NCBI GenBank assembly: GCA_036172665.1
Contig: CM069872.1
Span: 55,600,101-55,664,100 of the forward strand
Direction: 5' to 3'
From: Prosopocoilus inquinatus
Lineage: Eukaryota; Arthropoda; Insecta; Coleoptera; Lucanidae
DNA: 64,000 nucleotides
Below, one piece after another: positions 33,340-43,349 of this stretch. The position numbers were made by a program, and so were the translations under genes. The notes below the pieces were generated by a model that saw nothing but the letters and a program-made list of their open reading frames with translations, made no database searches and was not told where the DNA came from. Positions within the stretch are counted from its first letter, which is position 1, and each line of letters begins with the position of its first letter.

Positions 33340-34620
33340 ATTTGGCCAGAAGACGGTGCGGGTCGAATCCAACTCAACTTAGCTCAACCCAAACCAAGTA
33401 AATAAAATAGACAAAAACAAAAAACTACAACTTAACAGAACTTTTGTCGACGAGAAAAAAATGTCAGAAAATAAAAATAAAGAAACGAAGGAAGAGCTCG
33501 ATCCAACCCAAGAAAAATGGAGAATGCAAGGAAATTAAAAATTCAGAAAATTGAAACTTTTGAAAATTTAAACTCAATCTGAATCAAATCCAACCCAACT
33601 CAACTTAGCCCGATCCAACCCAACTCAACTTACCTCGATCCAACCCAAGCAAATAAAATGGGAAGAAAACTTAAAACTTAAAACAATAAAATTAGAACTG
33701 TAACACAGTTGAATCCAAGAAAAAAAAATATGAAGGAATTTAAACAAGATTCAAAAAAATTAAAACACAAAAAGGACTCGTTTGGATGTGAATACGAACC
33801 TCCAAGGAAGGCTCAACCTAACTTGATCCTCCAACTCAAGAAAAGAAAAATTCAGAACACAAAGAAATTGAAGAAAACTCCAAAAAAATTAGAACTTTAG
33901 AAAATTTAAGCTCAATTGGAATAAAGTCCAACCCAACTCAATTTCAAGCCAAGTAAATAAAGCAGGAATAAAGAAATAGCGACAGTTAATGTCGCATCTT
34001 CGAGTTCACGAGGTACTCTCTTGCTGAGGAGGATCCAGACATGGCCGAAACAGTTATCCAAGGGATGCTCGGGGGAAACCGCCGCAATCAAAACTGACTT
34101 GCAACTAATTTATTTAAAAATATTAATTAAAGTAATTAAAGCAAAAAAGAAAACTGAAACAAAAAGGTATTTATTACTTAAATAAAAAAAAATAATAAAT
34201 GTTCATTAAAATTAGAAGAAATTAATCTTTAGAAAATTTAAACTCTATTTTCATGAAGTCCAACCCAACCTAATTAAATAAAATAGTAAAAAATTCAAAC
34301 AAAAAAATTTGAGTTAAAACAAGAAAACTGAAACAAAAAATCTTTTTCGACTAAAATGAAAAATGAAATCTTAATCAAGTCCAATCCTGATCTCAAGGTC
34401 AATCCAACCCAGCTCAACCGGACTGCGTTTACTCAAATCAAACAAGAAATTTAAAAATAAAAGAAAAAAATTAAACTCAGAAAAGTATTTAAATTTAAAA
34501 GGATTAAATCTTGATTCTAAATAGTCAGCACAATTCAAGGTCAATCCAAACCACGTGATCGGTTCTTCCAGTCGTTGATTGGTCACTTGGTTTGGTTTGA
34601 TCATTGATTCAAATTAAAAA
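33340..34620 (-). repeat. Degenerate array related to the 23.7-kb array, opposite orientation
   Basis: CCAACCCAACTCAACTTA-type blocks recur with A-rich filler. TCAAGGTCAATCCAA occurs at about 34393 and 34536. A hammerhead-like unit (34017-34065) interrupts the array. Confidence 0.75.
34017..34065 (+). ncRNA. Hammerhead-ribozyme-like motif
   Basis: Stem I TCTCTTG/CAAGGGA (7 pairs, one wobble), core CTGAGGA (34024-34030), stem II GG...CC with an inner CCA/TGG, GAAA (34047-34050), a stem III derived from palindrome ACAGCTGT but mutated to ACAGTTAT, and C at the predicted cleavage position. A homologue lies at 61287-61335. Confidence 0.55.
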
Positions 34621-34659
34621 AAAATAAAAATAAAGTTTGTTCCTGTCCGATGAAATTTG

Positions 34660-34832
34660 TAAGTACAAAGTTTTTTTAATCTCGAACCGGACAGAAATAT
34701 GAAAGGAAAACACTCAACGTTTCGCTATAGATTTATTTATTACTCCTGACGAAGCTATACATCTATAGCGAAACGTTGAGTGTTTTTCCTTCATATTTCT
34801 GTCCGGTTCGAGATTAAAAAAACTTAGTACTT
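34660..34832. repeat. Large palindrome with ~71-bp arms
   Basis: The left arm (34660-34730) and right arm (34763-34832) are near-perfect inverted copies containing CTCGAACCGGACAGAAATAT. The spacer plus the right arm hold the hammerhead-like motif. A single-arm copy lies at about 4040-4125. Structure of this kind resembles the terminal repeats of Penelope-like elements, but no coding remnant is seen. Confidence 0.8.
34741..34782 (+). ncRNA. Hammerhead-ribozyme-like motif inside a palindrome
   Basis: Stem I TACTC/GAGTG, core CTGACGA (34746-34752), one extra A, perfect 6-bp stem II GCTATA/TATAGC with loop CATC, GAAA (34770-34773), stem III as palindromic ACGT, and T at the predicted cleavage position (34777). 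All universally conserved core bases are present, but the extra A before stem II departs from the canonical motif. Confidence 0.6.
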
Positions 34833-34920
34833 AAAAAAAAAAATAATCACGATCTTGTCCGATGTCGAAAATTATTATAAGATAATTATATTGTTGCGGA
34901 CACTTGGAAAAAATGAGATC

Positions 34921-34966
34921 TATGCCGACGTTTCGCTGTGAGTTTGACAGCTTCTTCAGAAACATA
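34921..34966 (-). ncRNA. Hammerhead-ribozyme-like motif
   Basis: On the minus strand: stem I TATG...CATA with an internal loop, core CTGAAGA (34959-34953), extra A, stem II GCTGT/ACAGC, GAAA, palindromic ACGT, and C at the predicted cleavage position (34927). Core bases are complete. Confidence 0.6.
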
Positions 34967-35034
34967 ATTAAAATTTATTTATATTTTATTTTAAATTTTT
35001 TTTCCGAAGCGTCTGTCGACGTTGAATTATTTGC

Positions 35035-35265
35035 ATTAAAAAATATCTTAACTTCTGTACTCTTTATCAGGAATTAACGAACTTCGGCTCGTTTGGATGG
35101 GAATTTTAAGCTGATTTAAAATTCGCAATCAACTATTCGGGTTAATTTATTAAAAAGTAGCTAAAGGGTGTTATTTGCAAAAATGTTTTTCTCAATTTTC
35201 CAGTCGGTTTGCTGTATATCGCCGGTCGCCGCGCCCTCATTGACACACCCGGTATATGTAACATT
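35035..35265 (-). repeat. Partial inverted relatives of the 46-kb repeats
   Basis: 35038-35095 is the reverse complement of the 131-bp array's right edge (ACTCTTTATC, GAACTTCGGCTCGTTTG). 35205-35260 shares TTTGCTGTATATCGC, GTCGCCG and ACACCCGGTATA with 46560-46610. Confidence 0.7.
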
Positions 35266-35269
35266 TTTA

Positions 35270-37300
35270 AATTCGAAATTCTTCCGCGTTATTTAAACTT
35301 TGTTTGAGGCACGACGGGGAGCGGGTATAAAGTTCACGATAATCGCTTCGAATTTCTTTCTTCTTCTGCTTATAGCTTGTGTAATCAAACATGTAATCAT
35401 TTTATTTGCGCTGGTAGGCAGTTCGTTCATTTTAAATGGCAAACAGAATGAAGAAAGATAGATATTCGTGGACGACGACGTTTCTGAACTTCTGCTGCAG
35501 CTTCTAATCAACGTTCAAACACTTCTGGTCTGAATATATATATAAATATGAGGAGGCCGAATGTCAAAACGAGTGTGTGTACTTACATAAAAACCTTTTT
35601 TTGAGAGAGAGAGAGAGATTAAGTCCTTCAAGATAGTGAGTGTGAGTGTGAGCAGTGGCCCAGTTTCGTTTCGAACTTCTATGTAAATCGTTTTGAAGCT
35701 AACGTCGAAAAAAAAATTTTGCAACCTGTAACCAGTTTAAAGGTCGTCGCTCTATTTATTATTAACAACGCATTGCCCAACTGTTTTATTTGAAAAGGTG
35801 TTGCATACAACTGAATCGGCACCTTTTTATTTTTTTATTTAAACCGTTCGTTATAGAGAATTTCTTCTTTGCTTCTTCACTCGTTGTCCACAATAGTAGT
35901 TCTTTTTGCTTTCTGTTTGCCATTAATTTTGGATACTAAGCCGGTTCATCGTAGGCCCGGACAAATCAGCGGCTGTACGATTCTGCTTGCTTTCTAAAAA
36001 CCGCATTCTCCGCCGTTCGCGTTTTCGAATCATGAAATCATTTCTTGGCCGGGTCGACGTCGATCGAAAAGCAAGTCGTGGGTGAAGAAATGCTTGTTGG
36101 ACACATAACTCTGCGGCGGCAGAGAAAACGAGCTGTGAACTTTAATACTCAATATTATAGTCGCGCATAAACGCTTAATAAACGATTCGAACGAATTGTT
36201 GGGAAATCGTTGTTTGCTTGCTTGCATTCCACGAGTTCTGACGTTTTAATTGTGTATTCCGATAAAGAATCGTGATAGTTTTTCAAAAGTACTTAAACAA
36301 TCGTCGAAAAAAGCAAGGAAATCGCTTTGAAATCATTTACACAAACGCGAGAGGTCCTAAACGCGAGCGTTGAGGGACTCGAATCGGTCAATTTTTTTTT
36401 TAAAGCCACGCGAAGGCGCGAGTTTGTGTTTTCGTTCTGCAACCCAACTTGCTCATTTGTGTTTTTTTTTGTTCTTGTTCTTGTTTAATCCACTTTCTCC
36501 TTCTTGGTTTTTTTTTTCACAAATTCAGGAAACGCTTTTGTACTTTTTTACAACTAGAAGAGAAGTAAATATTCACGATGCGTTCGCTCACTCGCTCGCT
36601 CGAGGAATATTTAATGGCTTCGCAGCGTCACGTGACTGTGACTGCGACGATGCGATGTGCTTCTTCGTCCCCCCCCCCCGCGCCGTTCAATTTTCAATTA
36701 AACGCACGGAAGTGACCTCCGCCTCCTCTGGAGAAAGTTGAGAATTAAATTGCCCGAACGATTACTCTACGACTTTGCTTCAAAAAAAAATATTTCCAGA
36801 AACAAACATAATTAAAAAGAAAGAGAAAGAGAAAAAAATAACTTCTGAAGTATTATTTTATTAACGAAGGCGAGCGCAAAATGAGGTTAGGGTGGAGCCC
36901 CACACCATGTAAGTGTAAGTCACAAATCCACTTAAAGGCATTTAATAGGATTGGACAATGCAGAAACTGGGGCAAACAAGGCAACAACAACAATGCTCAA
37001 GAAAAATGAGCCGTTTAAAACCTTTTTTTTTTTTTTTTACTGCCTATTATTATTACCAAATGCCTTATCTGTTTGTTGCGGTTAACAATGAGTTCGTTTA
37101 TTGTTCGCGTGTGTGTATGTCGCGCATGACGAAATCTGCTTTCTGCTCATTTGTATAAGAGCATGTGGGTATACCATTGCTAATTAAACAAAAAAATAAT
37201 TAAGAGCAGAACCGCACGTAAAGTATGTTTACAGGCCACGTCTCCGTAATAACTGACTAATCGGCGAGCGTTATCTTTTTTTTAAACGCCTCTTCATCGT
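35270..37300. other. Gene-free stretch
   Basis: No coding exon was recognised. 36585-36725 is GC-rich and holds the palindromic E-box GTCACGTGAC (36628-36637) and a C10+ tract near 36670; it is a possible promoter-like patch. Other open frames look random. Confidence 0.4.
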
Positions 37301-37319
37301 GAATCCATCTTCACTAGTG

Positions 37320-37415
37320 TCCGATTTTCCTCCACGTTCGCCAGTCGCCAAAGACACCGAACGAGCGATACTCAATCGCAGTCGCTGGCGACCAGGGAAC
37401 GTGGAGGAAAACGGG
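37320..37415. repeat. Inverted repeat
   Basis: CCGATTTTCCTCCACGTTC on the left pairs with GAACGTGGAGGAAAACGG on the right, with inner GCCAGTCGCC/GGCGACC. It is immediately followed by a different foldback element. Confidence 0.75.
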
Positions 37416-37419
37416 GCTA

Positions 37420-37553
37420 AGGTCCGATTACTTCACCTACGGATAAATTTATCTGCCAGGTACTATCCTCGGAAACTATTATCGATACAATGGTTTCCAA
37501 GGATAATACCTGGCAGATAAGTTTATCAGGGGGTGAAGAAATCGGGCATAAGA
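37420..37553. mobile_element. Foldback MITE, copy 1
   Basis: The outer ends GGTCCGATTACTTCACC and GGTGAAGAAATCGGGC and the inner arms GATAAATTTATCTGCCAGGT and ACCTGGCAGATAAGTTTATC form a near-complete hairpin. A second copy is at 49002-49128. Confidence 0.85.
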
Positions 37554-38954
37554 CCGACGCGACGCCGCCGACACGACATTCCGTAATTTAGTCGTCTCTT
37601 TGTCAATAATCAAATTTTCCCTTTTCCCCTTTCTTTTTTTGATAGTTACATCAAATTCCCTTCATCGTACCCCCATCCCCAAACCTCTGGCAATCATCTT
37701 TTCCCTTCCTTCCTTTCTTTTTTCTTCCACCTCCACTCGTCGAGACGTTTCATTTTTGATTTGATACTGACGAGTCGCAAAGCAAGCTCGCGAATTTCTT
37801 TTTTTGTTTTTTTTTGTTTTTGGATAGTTATATCATCACGTTTTCCAGCCAATCCAACCACTTACGTGCCAAATCACATTTCTTAATTTTTTGTTTATTC
37901 TTTCCTCCCCTTTCTTCCTATTTCGTCGCTTCAACTCTCATCTCCTGTTACTTTGATTTTTTCTGGTGCACCAAAATGCTTCTCCCGTTTTTATTTTTCG
38001 TCATCGCACTCGGAATTTAAAAAAAAAACAAAATATTACACAATTCTGTCATGCATTTCACGTGTGTTTATTAAAAAAAAAAAATGTGATGGCTATGAGA
38101 TCAGATAAGCGCGCATCCTTTTCCGGTTTCCTAACATTTTAATCAACCAAATCCACGCTGAACTAACGGGTGGCTTATAAAACGATCATATTTTCAATAA
38201 TAAAAATAATAATCAGAGGAGGTTGGTACTTAAGTGTCCTTTCCGTTTCGATGAGAGTCGCTTCTTTTTAAATAATCTTACGACTTGTTTTCTCCGCCGA
38301 TTGTTTTAGCATTTGCTCGACGAAAACAAACCTAATCGTCTGCCGTAAACAAACAAGACCTCTCGCTGTTTACTCATTCATTCACACTTTGTCATTACAT
38401 TCGTCGTATTACTCATCGCCGTCATAGTTATAAGCCGCTTAAAATTTCGGGCACGTACGCGATTACGGTTGCGATGACGGGAAGAGGAGAGACGGGGCGA
38501 GAGACGAGACGATTCACTTTAGGGCGTGTCACATTACCATTTTTCAAATTCAAAAAAATAAATAAAAAATTCTGTAACGTCAGGAATTTCGAAGGCATGG
38601 AACGTCCAGAAGAAGCTAGAAAGAGAGAGAGAGGGGGGGAAAAGGACATGTGATGGAAGACCTGAGAGTGGTCAGAGAGGAAAAATGAAAGACTTGCTAA
38701 ACCATTCTGGAAGAAATTGAAAATGGGGGGTGGTTCTCCAAAGCGCAGATTACATGAAAACAGTGAAAGAAGTTGAAGCAATCTCGAAGAAAGGAAGGCT
38801 TGCGCTTGGGGTTACATTTCTAAATTGTGCTCCCCCCCCTCCTCAAAAAACGAAAACAAATAGTGGATGCGAACGCGCGCAGGTCCCGATTAAAAAAAAA
38901 AGTACGTCTCCACCTTTACTCGTCGAGACGTTTCATCTGATATGCGATCGATTC

Positions 38955-40070
38955 GAAGCAAATTCGCGAATTTTTTTCGACCCCAAAACGGCGTCAGAAC
39001 GCGAAACTGTGACTCCCATACGAGTAAAACATTCCGAGGAATCCGATGGTCGCATTGATTTCTGGATGCAACCGCGCGCAGATCCGGATTTCAAAAAAAA
39101 AAAAAATTACAGCAAATTCCCGAATTTTTTTCGACTCCCAAACGGCGTCAAAACGCGAGACTGTCACTTTCACACGAGTAAAAAATTCCGTGGAATTCGA
39201 GGGTCGCATCGATTTCTGGAAACGACCGCGCGCAGACCCGGATTTCAAAAACAAAAAAATTTACAGCAAACTCGCGAATTTTTTTCGACCCCTAAACGGC
39301 GTCAGATCACGAAACTGTCACTCTCGTGCGAGTAAAAAATTCCGAGGAATCTGATGGTCGCATTGATTTCTGGATGCGACCGCGCGCAGATCCGGATTTA
39401 AAAAAAAAATACAGCAAAATCGCGAATTTTTTTTGACTCCCAAACGGCGTCAAAACGCGAGACTGTCACTTTCACACGAGTAAAAAATTCCGAGGAATTC
39501 GATGGTTGCATCGATTTCTGGAAACGACCGCGCGCAGACCCGGATTTCAAAAAAAAAAAAATTACAGCAAACTCGCGAATTTTTTTCGAAGTCTAAAGGG
39601 CGTCAGAACACGAAACTGTCAGTCCCATGCGAGTAAAAAATTCAAAGGAATCCGACGGCCGCATAGAATTCTGGATACGACCACCGTGTGCAGATCCGGA
39701 TTTCAAAAAAAAAAACAGCAAACTCGCGAATTTTTTCGACCCCTAGACGGCGTCAGAACTCGCGATTTTTTTTCGAACCCTAAACGGCATCAGATCGCGA
39801 AACTGTCACTCCCATGTCAGTAAAAGATTCCAAGGAATCCGATGGTCGCGTCGAATTCTGGATACGACCGCGCGCAGAACCGGATTTCAAAAACAAAAAA
39901 ATTTACAGCAAACTCGCGAATTTTTTTCAACCCCTAAACGGCATCAGAACGCGAAACTGTCACTTCCATATGAGTAAAAACTGCCGAGGAATCCGATGGT
40001 CGCATCGAATTCTGGATACGACTGTGCGCAGATCCTGATTAAAAAAAAACTGCTTTCTTGTATCGAAAAA
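38955..40070. repeat. ~150-bp tandem array, about 7-8 copies
   Basis: Each unit has AGCAAACTCGCGAATTTTTTT, an ACGGCGTCAGA-type block, GCGAAACTGTCACT, GAGTAAAAAATTCCGAGG, GATGGTCGCAT and CGCGCAGATCCGGATTTC. Unit spacing is 148-154 bp, with one shortened unit near 39760. Open frames here are repeat by-products. Its edges carry a CGTCGAGACNTTTCAT block, also seen at 37740, 40073 and 40186. Confidence 0.9.
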
Positions 40071-40074
40071 TCGT

Positions 40075-42050
40075 CGAGACCTTTCATGCGATATGCGAAT
40101 GCGACAACGCATGAATTTCGCTTATTGCACCGCCATCTCGGTTCGAAAAATCGAACGACACAATTTTCGACCTCCACTCGTCGAGACCTTTCATCTCATC
40201 TTTCAAGCAAGTAGCAATTCTCACGGATCTAACTAATCTACGCTTATTAATTTTACGTTTTCCTGGGGATTTCTTGCTCCTCTTCCTCGGAATTGCTTTA
40301 CCACTTTTTGTGCCGACAAGTGCACCATCGGCAAAGAAGTCGCCGCCGCGCCGCGCCGTCGTTCCTGCAGAATTCAAGGTGGAGAAACCGCAGCAAATAA
40401 AATAGAAACGAAGTCAACGTACTCGCCGTGTATCTCTTTCGACTATCACCGTCACGGTCTCTAGCTTCGCGTCCAGAACGTGGAGAAATGCTCTACACCG
40501 AAATTACACGGAGCAGACGGTCTACGCGCGCTGGATCTGATTTGTATTCACTTGGCATAACTGGATATGTTCAGTTAAATGTCAGGCCGGCGAGCGAAAC
40601 GGATTTTCGACAAAGATCCTGGTGCTGGAATCAATGATTGTTCACTTAAATAATTTAACTTTTTCTTTTCAGAAATATGATTAGGGTTTTCCCCCATTCT
40701 TACGAAGCACTCAACCAATAATAGAGGTATTCATTGTAGCAATTTAGTAGTTATTAGAAACTTTCTCACACTTGCTTGAAATAATTTCGTTTTAAAACGG
40801 ACTGGTTGGTCTCTTTCTCCGGCGTCATAAAAAGCAGTTTTGAAATTATTGATAAATCTTCTTGAAAGTGACTTTAATACTTTAGATTACCGGCGGCGGC
40901 GGCGGCGGCGGCATCTTTTGTGTAACGCAAGAAGATGTTTTGGTCACGACAGTTTTGTAAATTTGTAAAAATCGGATTGTGTTTCTTGAATCCCTTCCCC
41001 CTTACGATTAATACAGTTTTTTTTTTAAACGTGGCAACGTTTTTACTTCTGAGATGCAAGTTTTGAAATGAAATCCATTCTTTAGCGAACCATTTCGAAT
41101 ACATTTCATAATTACTGTGCGTTTAGTTACAAAGAGGCAGAGGAATGTCGGAAAGAAATTCCGGAACGCCCTGTAACTCACGAGTTATTCCGGTCGTTTA
41201 ATACCGCCGGTTGACATTTCGAGCGAAATTAAAAGCGCAAGGCAACAAAAAAAAAACTAGTTCCACCAAGTTCCACGGTTACAACCAACCAACACCTTAA
41301 AAGTTAAAAAGCTCTCGAACGTTACGTAAAGCAGGAGGTTTCCAACAAAAACCGTGCAACTGCATTTTTTTCTTCTTCTTTTTTCTAAAGCGCCGCTCAA
41401 ATTTGAATACTAATTTTCAGGTTAACAACCGCTCTGCATAAGTGAAAGCACGAAGTGTATTATGGGTTGGGGGGGGGGGGGGGGGCACGTAATGGATTTG
41501 ATTTAGAAAATTGCTGGCTTGCGATTCGTTAATGCGGAAATCGAAGGCGATTAGGGAATAAGTAGAGTGACTCGAATTTAAATTTACAAAAAAAAAAAAC
41601 ACAAAACACAATACGAGTGTCACTGTTGAATTTGTTATTATTTATTTATTTATTATTCAACTGTGACATTTTATACAATAAATTTTTTGAATTACGCAAA
41701 AGCACAACAGAACTCGAAGGAAATAAGTTGTTCTCAGCTGGGTCTTCGTTCACCCTGGCGCTTTCTTAACATCTTTGAACCACCTCCGCTTCCACTGAGC
41801 TGCCCCGGGGGGAGAGCAGCGGTTGATGAAAAGAAAAGCAGCGCAAGCTCGTCATCACCTGGTTTAATTAATTTGATTATTTCGTGGGTAGCAAGCACCC
41901 TCACCTCCACAGTTAGCCGGGGTAAAAAAGTTCAGCCAAATCGTTTGATTCAAGAAAAAAAAAATTAAAAAAAGCGAACGGCGTTTTTGCACAAATTTAC
42001 CTCAAAACAATCGCTGGGGACTAAACCACGTGATCAATCAACGAATGTGG
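40075..42050. other. Gene-free stretch
   Basis: 40260-40640 is GC-richer, with open frames on both strands that match nothing known. (CGG)7 lies at 40891-40912 and a 17-base G-run at 41469-41485. No gene is called. Confidence 0.4.
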
Positions 42051-42054
42051 AAAA

Positions 42055-43345
42055 TCGAGCAAGTGCTTTTGCGTTGACCTTGAAATCTGCTGGGCCTAAT
42101 TGCAACCAGTTTTATTAATCTTTTTTTTTAATTTTAATTTTTAATACTTTCTTTTAGTTTAAGTTTAGTTTTGCTTGCATTGGATGGACTTGGGGAGAGT
42201 TGGATGGGATTGAGTTGGCCTCGAGATGAGACAGGACTTAATCAACTTAACTAAATATTAATTTCTTGTTTTAATTTTTAATTTAAATCATTGGTTACAA
42301 TAGATTTAAGAAAAAAATTGAAAAAAGGACGGCATTCTTGCACAAACTTATCAAATCAATGGTTGGACTAAACCAGGTGACCAATCAACGAACGTGGAAA
42401 ATCGAGCAGGTGCTTTTGGGTTGACCTTGAAATCTGCTAGGCTTAATTACAATCACCATTTTTAATTTTTAATTATTTCCTTTAAGTTTTCTGTTTTGCT
42501 TGCATTGGGTAGACTTGGGGCGAATTGGATAGAATTGAGTTGGTCTTGAGATGAATTGGACTTAACTAACTTAAATTTTAATTAATTTCTTGTTTTAATT
42601 TTTAATTCAAATCATTGGTTACAACGGACCAGGTGACCAATCGATGAATAGAAAAAAAATTGATCGTGTGGTTTTGGGTTGACCTTGAAATGTGCTGAAC
42701 TTAATGAATAATTATAATCGAATTTTAATATTTTTAAAGTAAATATTCTTCTGAGTTTCAATTTTCTTTTGTTTTTAAATTTTTTGCTTGCATTGGGCGG
42801 ACTTGGAGTGAGTTGGACGGGATTGAGTTGGCCTTGAGATGTGTTTGACTTAACCAACATAACTAAATTTTAATTTCTCGTTTTAATTTTTAATTTAAAT
42901 CATCGGTTATAATAGATCAAGTGACCAATCACCGATTAAAAAAAAAAAATTACCGCGTGGTTTGTGTTGACCTTGAAATGTGCCAAACCTTTTTTTCTTA
43001 ATTTTTAATATTTTTTTGTGGTTTTAAGTTTTGTTTTATTTTTAAATTTCCATGCTTTGATTGGGTAGAGTTAGGTTGAGTCGGATAGGATTAGGTTGAC
43101 CTTGAGACGGATTGAGTTGGATTGGATTGGGTTTTTTTCTTAAATTTTAATATTTTTTTGTAGTTTTAAGTTCTGCTTCTTTTTTGAATTTACTGCTTGG
43201 ATTGGATAGAGTTGGGTCGAGTCGGATTGGATTAGGTTGACCTTGAGACGGGTTGGGCTTAATTTTAATTAAGTTTTAACTTTTCGTTTTAATTAATAAG
43301 AAAAAATTGTCTGCTGTTGTTAGTTCAAACCAAGTGACCAATCAA
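42055..43345 (+). repeat. ~280-bp tandem array with TTGACCTTGA cores
   Basis: Units contain GTGACCAATCAACGAA, a GTTGACCTTGAAA block, then GAGTTGGCCTTGAGATG. Exact TGACCTTGA occurs about six times. It is related to the 23.7-kb array. Confidence 0.85.
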
Positions 43346-43349
43346 CGAA

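Noticed and set aside
38730..39335. 201-codon open frame on the plus strand
   Set aside because: It runs through the ~150-bp tandem array; the peptide is the repeat unit translated, and several overlapping frames are open for the same reason.
40084..40377. 97-codon minus-strand frame with a basic KRSKKSPGKRK stretch
   Set aside because: Half of it lies in the edge of the ~150-bp array and no family is recognised; the basic stretch alone is not evidence.
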